This document shows, piece after piece, positions 8,716 through 16,826 of a stretch of 64,000 bases of DNA. The notes beneath the pieces were generated by a model that was not told the origin of the DNA, searched no databases, and worked only from the letters and a program-made list of their open reading frames with translations. This stretch comes from Numenius arquata (Eukaryota; Chordata; Aves; Charadriiformes; Scolopacidae). The first letter of the stretch is position 1. Each line of letters begins with the position of its first letter. The stretch lies in the NCBI RefSeq assembly GCF_964106895.1, contig NW_027415351.1:124001-188000 (forward strand), written 5' to 3'. Position numbers and translations under genes: made by a program.

Positions 8716-8719
8716 GCTG
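8716..8719. repeat. Target-site duplication, left copy (GCTG)
   Basis: GCTG directly precedes the provirus and is repeated after it at 14855-14858. The empty units have a single GCTG here (for example U3 at ~23529). Confidence 0.9.
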
Positions 8720-9316
8720 TGACGTGCGGAAACAAACCTTACAACTCGCAGAGAGTTATAAAGCAGGTATGTTTATTGTGGCGCCGGGTGCAAGGGGGAT
8801 CGCTCCTCCAAACTTGCACACCCTTAGGCTAAACCCGTAGTTATTTATAAGGTAAATCATACATATGCAAACTATGGGATGGGCTAATACAATTAGTTCT
8901 AACAATAGGTGTGACTATGTTAATTATTTCCGGAGCCTCATTATAATAAGTCTCATCCTTCAGGCATGTGCGTATCTTCTCCTGGTGTTTTTCTTTGGGG
9001 GGGCGTCTTAGGGAGTAAGTTCCACGATCACTGAACCGATTCGATTGTTTTGCTGATAGAGGCCGTAAAAGTCTCTTGCTATCTTCCTGTAATCGATCAG
9101 GATGTTCCGCTTGTCTTCTGCGTGGTCTGGCAGGGGTCGTAAAGTCTCTGGTTATCTTCTCCTGTTATCAGTCAGGATGTTCCCATTTGCTTGCGAAGTG
9201 TTCCTTCGAGGCTGAGGCCCGCCTCCGCTAATTGGGAAATTCTTTGTTTTCTTTCCTCCCCTCCAAGGTTGAGATATACGTCCCTGTCATGGTTAATCCC
9301 TCTGTTTTCTGTTTCA
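8720..9316 (-). repeat. Provirus 3' LTR (597 bp)
   Basis: On the minus strand it starts TGAAACAG and ends CGTCA. It contains a TATA box (TATAAATA, complement of 8842-8849) and an AATAAA poly(A) signal (complement of 8772-8777) about 70 bp downstream, the usual U3-R spacing. It is the same length as the other LTR. Confidence 0.95.
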
Positions 9317-9334
9317 ATCCCCCCTTTTCTTTGT
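9317..9334 (-). other. Polypurine tract
   Basis: On the minus strand, AAAGAAAAGGGGGGAT directly abuts the 3' LTR, the expected plus-strand primer site of a retrovirus. Confidence 0.9.
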
Positions 9335-9360
9335 TCATTTGTAAATTCTTTTACAATTGC

Positions 9361-9956
9361 CTATAACACACTTTCCTTCTCCATCTGATTTCTAAAATAC
9401 ATCCCTGATTCCACTCGTTCCCGGAGCTGATGCTTTTTCCATTGCATGTATTCGTCTCTTGCCCCCATGGTACAACACATAAAACATCTAGCTATTACAC
9501 ACACTAAAATTCCTAACATAAGCACTGCTACTAGAAGGATAAACAGTTGTCTAAGCCATGCCAGACTAGGTAACCATGAGGTTAACTTTTCCCAAAGGTC
9601 TGAGAACCCAAATGTGGTATCATCCTGCGCAGTCTGATGCAAGATCTGAGTTTTAGCTATGAGATTTTGTAAGTCTTTTTCTATCCTTCCGCTTTGTTTA
9701 CATATGAGCAACAGCTCTGATTAATCACTGCGCATAAGCCTCCCTCTTTCCAAGTTAGTAAATCTAATGCCGTTCTATTTTGTCCAACTACATTTGCTAA
9801 TGACTGGACTTCTTGTTGAAGTGCCTGTATAGCACCTATTGTAGATTTCTCAAGCGCTGCTATAGTAGCTGATATGTTTACAATTGCTTTCTCCAATTCA
9901 CTAATGCCTAAGGATGGTATAAGCCACCTTACAAAGCTATGGAATCTTGTTCCCCT
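9361..9956 (-). pseudogene. env: env TM remnant, frameshifted
   Basis: This is the transmembrane-subunit part of env. The first ~90 codons (9956-9681) are read in the pol frame. They show a helical ectodomain, an immunosuppressive-domain-like region and CX6CC at pol-ORF residues 993-1001, the mark of gamma-type TM subunits that bind SU covalently. A shift of one base near 9690-9700 moves the rest into another frame. That frame (to a stop at 9361) encodes the stem, a ~25-residue hydrophobic membrane span with a Cys-rich end, and a ~35-residue tail. The surface subunit and the region before it are absent, so no envelope can be made. Confidence 0.88.
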
Positions 9957-12710
9957 TGTCACTAGAACCAGTTTTTCTACCTCTCGGAGCTGCTTTTGTA
10001 AATTTATCATGTAATCTGTCAATATTTCATTCCCCAACTCTGTGGATGTCCCGTCTTGTACACTATATGGTCTCCCATAGAGTATTTCAAAGGGGCTCAA
10101 ACCTTCTTTGGTTCTGGGTTTTGTTCTTATCCTGAGAAGGGCTAATGGTAATGACTGGGGCCAGGTCAAGTTAGCTTCCTGGCCTAGTTTCACAATCTGA
10201 GTTTTGATCAAGTGATTCATCTTTTCTACCTGACCACTCGATCGTGGGTTGTATGGGGTATGAAGTTGCCAATCTATACCCAATAATCTGCTTACTTTTG
10301 AAACAACCTTTGCAGTGAAATGAGATCCTCGGTCCGAGGAAATCACTGCGGGAACCCCAAATCTTGGTATAATTTCTTGCAACAATGCTTTAACCACTTC
10401 TCTTGTTTTATTGGTTCGGCAGGGAAATGCCTCTGGCCATCCTGAAAAGGTATCGGTTAGTACCAATAGGTATCGAAACCCCCCTTTTCTTGTAAGTTCT
10501 GAGAAATCAATTTGCCATTGTTGTCCCGGATAGTTTCCCTTTCCTATTTGGCCGAACTGGACTCTGGGACCTGTCCTAGGGTTGTTCTGTAGACATACCT
10601 CACACTGCTGAGTGACTTGTTTGACCGTGGCATATAGATTGCGAGCACATATTATCCTACTCAGGTATCTGTAAAGTGCCTCTGTTCCCCAATGGGATTT
10701 TCTATGTTCTGCCATGACCACTGCCCATAATAACGAAAAAGGCACTATTATTTTTCCCTGTGGGGTTTTGGCCCATTTCCCTTCGATTTTCCCATTTAAG
10801 TCTTTGATCAATTTGTGATCATCCCTAGAATATTTAGGTTCGTCGTCAATTTGTATTTTACCATCTGGGACCAAGGATTGTATTTCTGTATTACCCATTT
10901 CTGCTGCCCTTTTGGCTTCTCGGTCCGCCAGTGCGTTACCCAGTTCCACAGCGGTGTTCCCTTTTTGGTGAGCTTTGCAGTGCATGATAGTCACTTTGGT
11001 AGGCAGTAATACTGCATCTAAGAGTTTAAGAATTTCTTCAGCATGTTTGATGTGTTTCCCTTGTGTAGATAAGAGTCCTCTTTCTCTCCAGACTGCCCCG
11101 TGAGCATGCACCACCCCGAAAGCATATTTAGAGTCTGTCCAGATATTTATCCGTTTTCCTTTGGCTAGTTCCAGCGCTCGGGTTAGTGCTATTATCTCAG
11201 CCTTTTGGGCTGATGTATTTGGGGCCAGAGCTTTGGACTCTATTACCTTCTCTGTGGTGGTTACCGCATAGCCAGCTTTACGTATCCCTTGCTGAATGAA
11301 GCTGCTCCCGTCGGTGAACCAGGAATCCTCTGCATCTTCCAATGGTTCCTCTTTCAGATCTGGTCGACTGGAGTACACCGCCTCAATTGTTTCCAAGCAG
11401 TCATGGGTCACTGATTCTCCTGCTGTTCCGCTGAGGAAAGAGGCTGGATTGACAATATTAGTTACTGTTATTTCTACATCATCTTGCTCTATCAGGATAG
11501 CCTGGTACTTGAGAAACCTCTGAGGCGAAAGCCAATGCCCTCCTTTTACTTCCAGTACTGCTGAGACGGTGTGTGAAACCATAACTGTGATTTTCTGGCC
11601 TAGGGTGAACTTACGGGCCTCTTGGATGTTTATTACCACTGCTGCCACTGCTCGGAGACAGCTAGGCCACCCTTTACTTACTCCGTCGAGCTGTTTAGAG
11701 AAGTATGCCACCGCCCTCCGATAGGGTCCCAGATTCTGAGCCAGGACTCCTAAGGCCATTTCTTGCTTTTCATAGGAAAACAACCAGAAAGGTTTAGTAG
11801 TATCGGGTAACCCCAGGGCAGGCGCTTCCATTAACCTCTTTTTTAACTGATGGAAGGCTCTGTCTGCTTCCTTATTCCACACAATATTCTTTGAGTTAGA
11901 TTTTAGTAACTCGTATAGCGGCTTTACCAAGAGTCCGTAGTTATATATCCAGAGACGACACCATCCTGTCATCCCTAGAAAGGTCCGAAGTTCCTTAGGC
12001 GTCTGTGGTCGAGGTGTCTGGCAGATGGCTTCTTTCCTCTCCTTCCCGAGTGTCCGTTGGCCTGCGGTTATTTCATATCCCAGATAGGTCACTTGCTGCT
12101 GGGCTATCTGCGCCTTCTGTGGAGAAACTTTATAGCCATTAAGTCCAAGGAAATTTAGCAGGCTCACAGTCCATTCTAGGCATGTTTCTCTGGTGTCAGT
12201 GGCAAGTAACATATCGTCCACATACTGTAATACCATTCCTGTCCCAGGCGGGCGTTTCCACTGTTCTAAGTCTTTGGCTAGCTGATTTCCAAAAAGTGTT
12301 GGGCTATTTTTAAAGCCCTGTGGTAGCACAGTCCATGTAAGCTGTGTTTTCCTTCCAGATTCTGGGTTTTCCCACTCGAATGCGAACAAAAGTTGGCTCT
12401 CTGGGCTCAGAGGCAGGCAGAAAAAGGCATCCTTTAGGTCCAAGACGGTAAACCATGCCAATTCGGGTACCAATTTAGTTAGGAGAGTGTATGGATTTGC
12501 TACTACCCGATGTAAATCCTCAACAATTTTGTTGATAGCCCTGAGATCCTGTACTATGCGATAGCTACCATCCGGCTTTTTGACAGGTAATATTGGAGTG
12601 TTATACTCTGATTCACATTCTTTCAGCCGCCCATACTCGATAAACTGGTCTATAGTTTGTCGGATCCCCTTCCTATCCTCTACCCTGAGGGGATACTGTT
12701 TGACTCTCAC
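9681..12710 (-). CDS. pol: pol (RT, RNase H, integrase) fused in frame to env TM
   Basis: A 1009-codon open frame; the first codon shown is GTG inside pol, not a natural start. Reverse transcriptase: catalytic Asp 91 and YVDD at 163-166. Connection and RNase H: acidic residues D467, E505, D526 and D596. Integrase: HHCC zinc site H669, H673, C703, C706, and catalytic D735, D793, E829 with the normal 35-residue D-E spacing. All catalytic residues are present. At about residue 916-920 the integrase C-terminal domain is lost and the frame passes directly into env TM, so a deletion removed the integrase tail and SU. The RT N-terminus lies upstream in another frame after a slip in an A-run near 12750-12757. 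Confidence 0.93.
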   Translation of the reverse strand: MRVKQYPLRVEDRKGIRQTIDQFIEYGRLKECESEYNTPILPVKKPDGSYRIVQDLRAINKIVEDLHRVVANPYTLLTKLVPELAWFTVLDLKDAFFCLPLSPESQLLFAFEWENPESGRKTQLTWTVLPQGFKNSPTLFGNQLAKDLEQWKRPPGTGMVLQYVDDMLLATDTRETCLEWTVSLLNFLGLNGYKVSPQKAQIAQQQVTYLGYEITAGQRTLGKERKEAICQTPRPQTPKELRTFLGMTGWCRLWIYNYGLLVKPLYELLKSNSKNIVWNKEADRAFHQLKKRLMEAPALGLPDTTKPFWLFSYEKQEMALGVLAQNLGPYRRAVAYFSKQLDGVSKGWPSCLRAVAAVVINIQEARKFTLGQKITVMVSHTVSAVLEVKGGHWLSPQRFLKYQAILIEQDDVEITVTNIVNPASFLSGTAGESVTHDCLETIEAVYSSRPDLKEEPLEDAEDSWFTDGSSFIQQGIRKAGYAVTTTEKVIESKALAPNTSAQKAEIIALTRALELAKGKRINIWTDSKYAFGVVHAHGAVWRERGLLSTQGKHIKHAEEILKLLDAVLLPTKVTIMHCKAHQKGNTAVELGNALADREAKRAAEMGNTEIQSLVPDGKIQIDDEPKYSRDDHKLIKDLNGKIEGKWAKTPQGKIIVPFSLLWAVVMAEHRKSHWGTEALYRYLSRIICARNLYATVKQVTQQCEVCLQNNPRTGPRVQFGQIGKGNYPGQQWQIDFSELTRKGGFRYLLVLTDTFSGWPEAFPCRTNKTREVVKALLQEIIPRFGVPAVISSDRGSHFTAKVVSKVSRLLGIDWQLHTPYNPRSSGQVEKMNHLIKTQIVKLGQEANLTWPQSLPLALLRIRTKPRTKEGLSPFEILYGRPYSVQDGTSTELGNEILTDYMINLQKQLREVEKLVLVTRGTRFHSFVRWLIPSLGISELEKAIVNISATIAALEKSTIGAIQALQQEVQSLANVVGQNRTALDLLTWKEGGLCAVINQSCCSYVNKAEG

Positions 12711-12975
12711 TGGTCGTGCTCCTTGTTTGGGTTTTATCGCTATAGGGGAAGCACTTTTTTGCTCTCCCCGGCTCTCCCGAGGCCCATACCCCCAGATAAA
12801 TTTGGTCTTTAATCTCCTCAGGCACTCCTGGAGTAATGGGAGTTCCTATCAGGGCCAAACTTAATACTTCAATTAGTTGATCTTCAAAACCCTGAATCTT
12901 TTCAGGCCTTGTGCACCCTTGCCCTATGCTGCAGGCTGAGCAACATCTTTTTATGTCTGCTTTCATTTCTTTCAT
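12711..12975 (-). pseudogene. pol: RT N-terminus / pro-pol junction in shifted frame
   Basis: A minus-strand frame (ATG at 12975, stop at 12673) contains the segment that normally precedes the RT fingers (IGTPITPGVPEEI, GVWASGEPGRAKK) before a slip in a run of six A (about 12750-12757) transfers the sequence to the main pol frame. It overlaps the end of the matrix frame. Most or all of protease and the whole of capsid and nucleocapsid are missing between the two. Confidence 0.75.
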
Positions 12976-13336
12976 TTTTTTCTTTCTCTAAGGCTAATAC
13001 CATAGGGTCTTGTGGAGGTAATAGCCCGCAGTCCCGTTGGTATTCTGGGTGATTTCGAAGGGTGAAAAACATGTCCGCATATGTAACTTGATCCCACTTT
13101 CTTTCCCTTCTAAGGAATAGCATTAATTGTAATATAGTATTGTAATTAAGGGTCCCGTTAACGGGCCATTTCTCCTGATCATCTAACTTGTAAAGAGGCC
13201 ACCATTGATTGCAATATTTAATTAAGGTTTTCTTGTCCACGCTGCCACCTGGTGGGCCTCCGATCTCCTTCCAGTGTGCTAAGATACATCCTAGAGGACT
13301 CTTTTTCATTATCCCGCCTCCTTGTTTATTGCCCAT
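12902..13336 (-). pseudogene. gag: gag matrix (MA) remnant
   Basis: A true ATG at 13336 opens a 144-codon frame starting MGNKQGGG, with Gly2 suitable for myristoylation. It continues with a gammaretroviral-type MA (SPLGCILAHWKEIG near residues 13-26, NQWWPLY near 43-49, NYNTILQLMLFL near 64-75). MA targets Gag to the plasma membrane. The frame ends in a basic, Lys/Arg-rich stretch at 12902. No capsid (no major homology region) or zinc-knuckle nucleocapsid follows. A deletion joins MA sequence to the pro-pol junction. Confidence 0.88.
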
Positions 13337-13451
13337 TTTATGCTCTTTCTACCCCTTGATTAAGAGGTGACCCTGATCTCCGTGTGTCACCTGGGTGTTA
13401 TTCCTGTTTTCTCTCCCGGGAAATAGTACAACTATATCCCTGTCGCTACCT

Positions 13452-13706
13452 TTATCTCCAGGGGTAGGCTATGTCTCCACAGATTACTTGTTTCAATTCT
13501 CCCGCCCGCTCGATCTTTTCCCACTCAGTCCAGCTTCCACACTGTGAACACCAAAAATCGTCTTCCTGATCTACCCAAACCTCCGTATTACAAGCAAAAC
13601 ACTTTAGGATAAAAATAGGATCACAAACGTTATCCGAGTGTCCAAGACACTGCCACTCAATCTTCTCAATATCAGGTTCACACAATGTTTCTTTACAGTC
13701 TGTCAT
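13452..13706 (-). CDS. Small pre-gag ORF with two CxxC pairs
   Basis: An 84-codon frame starting at ATG 13706 (open upstream to 13799 without an ATG) lies between the leader and gag, 115 bp before the MA start. It contains C-F-A-C and C-S-Q-C separated by 13 residues, a spacing suited to a zinc ribbon, and several Trp residues. Total Cys content is high. I do not recognise the protein. Pre-gag frames have been noted in some class I ERVs, but I cannot say this is related. It could be an accessory gene, captured sequence or chance. Its intactness next to the damaged gag is notable. Confidence 0.4.
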   Translation of the reverse strand: MTDCKETLCEPDIEKIEWQCLGHSDNVCDPIFILKCFACNTEVWVDQEDDFWCSQCGSWTEWEKIERAGELKQVICGDIAYPWR

Positions 13707-13799
13707 ACGCTTCGTTCGTCTCCGGCCGCTCTCCTCGCGGAGAACACGGAACCGCGGATCAGAACTCCGCACTCGCTCCGCAGCAGTGCCGCGTCTCAA

Positions 13800-14236
13800 T
13801 CACTCAGTTCACTCATACAATAATTTCCACCTTATATTAGACAATAACACGGAAGTGGTATCTTATGACAAATACAACAAGTAATAACACGGTAGTGATA
13901 CCCTAGGACAGATACAACATATAACCAACAGTATCGCAGGGTTACACTTCCACGCACTAACATAAAACCAAGGGATCCCACACAAGCACAACCCAACCGT
14001 TAGCCCAAGCTTGAGCATACCCCGGGGCGAGTACGCCGACTCTTTACCACGCGTAGGACGTCTCCTCACGGCTTACAGGTCCCCCCCTAAGAAAACTCTA
14101 AACATACCTGGTCCGCAATAGATGGTCCTTGTCTGTCCCCGCGGTGATCTGGATGAGTAAGGGAGTCCCTCCGAGAAATCTCGGGGGCGCCCAGAGGAGT
14201 CCCGTCCTCAGCAGGTCCCGCAGCCGGACAGAGAGG
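13800..14236 (-). other. Proviral 5' leader, no gene seen
   Basis: Untranslated leader between the PBS and the pre-gag frame. It probably contains the splice donor and packaging signal of the parental virus, but I cannot point to either with confidence. Confidence 0.5.
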
Positions 14237-14254
14237 GTCCCATCTGGGTCGCCA
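14237..14254 (-). other. Primer-binding site, tRNA-Arg-like
   Basis: Three bases after the 5' LTR the minus strand reads TGGCGACCCAGATGGGAC, an 18-nt match to a tRNA 3' end plus CCA. It is closest, from memory, to the tRNA-Arg family (acceptor end with CCCAUCUGGG). The exact isoacceptor needs a comparison with bird tRNA genes. Confidence 0.75.
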
Positions 14255-14257
14255 AAC

Positions 14258-14854
14258 TGACGTGCGGAAACAAACCTTACAACTCGCAGAGAGTTATAAA
14301 GCAGGTATGTTTATTGCGGTGCCGGGTGCAAGGGGGATCGCTCCTCCAAACTTGCACACCCTTAGGCTAAACCCGTAGTTATTTATAAGGTAAATCATAC
14401 ATATGCAAACTATGGGATGGGCTAATACAATTAGTTCTAACAATAGGTGTGACTATGTTAATTATTTCCAGAGCCTCATTATAATAAGTCTCATCCTTCA
14501 GGCATGTGCGTATCTTCTCCTGGTGTTTTTCTTTGGGGGGGCGTCTTAGGGAGTAAGCTCCACGATCACTGAACCGATTCGATTGTTTTGCTGATAGAGG
14601 CCGTAAAAGTCTCTTGCTGTCTTCCTGTAATCGATCAGGATGTTCCGCTCGTCCTCTGCGTGGTCTGGCAGGGGTCGTAAAGTCTCTGGTTATCTTCTCC
14701 TGTTATCAGTCAGGATGTTCCCATTTGCTTGCGAAGTGTTCCTTCGAGGCTGAGGCCCGCCTCCGCTAATTGGGAAATTCTTTGTTTTCTTTCCTCCCCT
14801 CCAAGGTTGAGATATACGTCCCTGTCATGGTTAATCCCTCTGTTTTCTGTTTCA
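14258..14854 (-). repeat. Provirus 5' LTR (597 bp)
   Basis: Same length as the 3' LTR with seven substitutions and no indel by my reading. TATA box at the complement of 14380-14387 and AATAAA at the complement of 14310-14315. It would drive transcription leftward, antisense to the AKAP9-like exons. Confidence 0.95.
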
Positions 14855-14858
14855 GCTG
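14855..14858. repeat. Target-site duplication, right copy (GCTG)
   Basis: Partner of 8716-8719. The unit sequence resumes with ACAGCCGTTCGG. Confidence 0.9.
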
Positions 14859-16706
14859 ACAGCCGTTCGGATACCCTAGGGAAGCTGTTTTATGGTGTCC
14901 CTAACCTGCATCCATTCGCAAGGCAGGAAAGGAAATCCCCCGAGATGAAAGGCTACGGTGTCGGGGGAACGTGGGGAAAGTGTGTTCTGGGTGTTTTTTG
15001 AGTCGGTCGGTTGGATGTTTTTAGTAGCAGACACACAGAAACTTCGTAACTTTCAAAAAGACTCCCTCGCGTAACTTAATTTAGAAAATGGGGTTTTCAA
15101 AAGCCCGTGGAAACATTCAGGACTCCTGTAGCGATTCCCCCTGCTCTTGTGTCCTTTTGTGACGTCCTGTTGGTAGCACGGGTACGGGCACCGCAGGAAC
15201 GCAGTGACCAAGGGGTCACAGCCGAGACGTAGCGGCGCTCTCTGCGTGCGCCTCCCCGGGAGACGTCTGTCTCCCCTGAAACAATCTGGTGACCGCAGAA
15301 GGGCAGCTCGAGGAAGTCACAGCAACCTCTTAGGCCCAGCAAAAGCCAGAAAAGCGACAGCGGTGCAAACGCTGTGTATTGTGAAGCTTTTTGCCTGTTT
15401 TGTTTGGTGACCTTTGGGTCAATTAAACTGCATTTTATTTTTTGGTGGGTTTTCTCCTGTCTTGCTTTTAGAGCAAGGCTGATATTTTTGCGTGATTCTC
15501 TCGCCCGATTTTCAGTCTTCAGCTTCTTCTCAGGTGGCACTGCGATTTTCAAAGAAAAGCTCTTCCTTTCGGTTCAGTTCAGTTGCTGTCGTTCGGTTCT
15601 TAAATGGTAGCAACGTTTAGTATTCTATATTAGATAGTTTATGACCACAGACAGTAATGGGACATACATGGATAGACGTGAAATGTAAGTTGTCAAAATA
15701 TTTATTGCCTTACAATTCTCGGAGGTAGGGGTGTGTTTCCTGGGGTTTCAAAATCTATTTCACTAAAAAGGTTTGTAACAAATCCTGCAAAGTGTTCAGC
15801 CCGTACCGGGCGACCTGGCTGTCGTCAGCCTGTGCGTACAAGGAGTGGTGGGCCATTAGCCGAATGTGTGTTAACCGACACGCGTGGAGCAATTCCGCAT
15901 CCGTCTGCTTCTGTGGCAAAGCGGGTGCCCGCTCCTGTCCTACGGACACGTTCCACAGAGGGGGGAGGCACAATTAGTTTTCCTGAATCCGGGATGTTCG
16001 TTTTGAGTTCGTTTTGTGATGCGTCTCCTCGTAATTTGAGGCATGGGTAGCGTGTGAATTCCTAGTTAAAATTCTCACAGTTAAAAAGGCAAAACTTCTC
16101 CCGAGAAAAAAAATTTCAAATTTGATTGCATAATGAAACGAGGCCTGTTTTTCTGCACAGAAACGATTTGTGCAAATCGTCCTGAATTATAAGCGTGTAT
16201 ACACAGACGTGTACACTCCAAGTTGGCAGAAATGTAAAGCATGCTTTAAGGTGAAAGATGGCTGTAACTGTGATGAAAACTTTAAGGTTCGTACTAGATG
16301 CTTTTAAAGTCGGATTTTTCACAGGCAGGAAGATAGAATCTAGGAGCACCGCAGGCGCAGCGGCAATTTTAGAGCTGAGTGGTGCCGGATATTATCCATT
16401 TACAGACAGAATTCTCGGTACTGTATTAGATTTACATCGAATTTCTGTCAAATGAGCCACCTAGCCTTCCTGTATAGTATATTTTGGTGCCCCGATATTA
16501 CTTGGCGTATTTCATAAGTATACCTTTTATGGCCGTTTCTCGTGCTTTTCCGAGAGAGCTGCTTTACTTTTTCATAGTTGCACGGTTTTTGAATGCCTCT
16601 TCTGCCTTTCAGATCTTCTCTTTCTCCTACGCCTTAAATACTCGTACAAGAACAGGCAGAAAATGTTATGTGCAGCTGTAACGTGGTTTGGGGTTTTTTT
16701 TGGCAG

Positions 16707-16826
16707 GATGAAATGGAAATACTGGGACTGGCGATCCAGAAGTCTGAAGAAGCCACCGTAAAGGACCGTCCCAGTGACTACCGTCGAGTTAGGATTATTA
16801 AAAGCACCAAAGCGACACGCTCGTAG
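16707..16826 (+). pseudogene. AKAP9-like: AKAP9-like exon B fragment, U2
   Basis: Same as the U1 copy, but the acceptor is the stronger CAG (16704-16706). The antisense provirus lies 1.85 kb upstream, inside what would be the A-to-B intron. Confidence 0.55.

Larger units (their letters stand above)
8720..14854 (-). mobile_element. Class I (gammaretrovirus-like) endogenous provirus, defective
   Basis: A complete LTR-to-LTR element read on the minus strand: 5' LTR 14258-14854, PBS, leader with a small frame, gag matrix, pol, partial env TM, polypurine tract, 3' LTR 8720-9316. Its ends are TG...CA and it is flanked by 4-bp duplications, as usual for gammaretroviral integrases. Class I affinity is supported by the MA fold, the pol order and a CX6CC motif in TM. 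The internal region is only 4941 bp because capsid, nucleocapsid, protease and surface env are deleted. Two frameshifts are also visible. The LTRs differ at 7 of 597 positions by my count. It is not capable of replication on its own. Confidence 0.95.

Noticed and set aside
13863..14069. 68-codon minus-strand frame in the proviral leader
   Set aside because: No retroviral or other likeness, short, and in untranslated leader.
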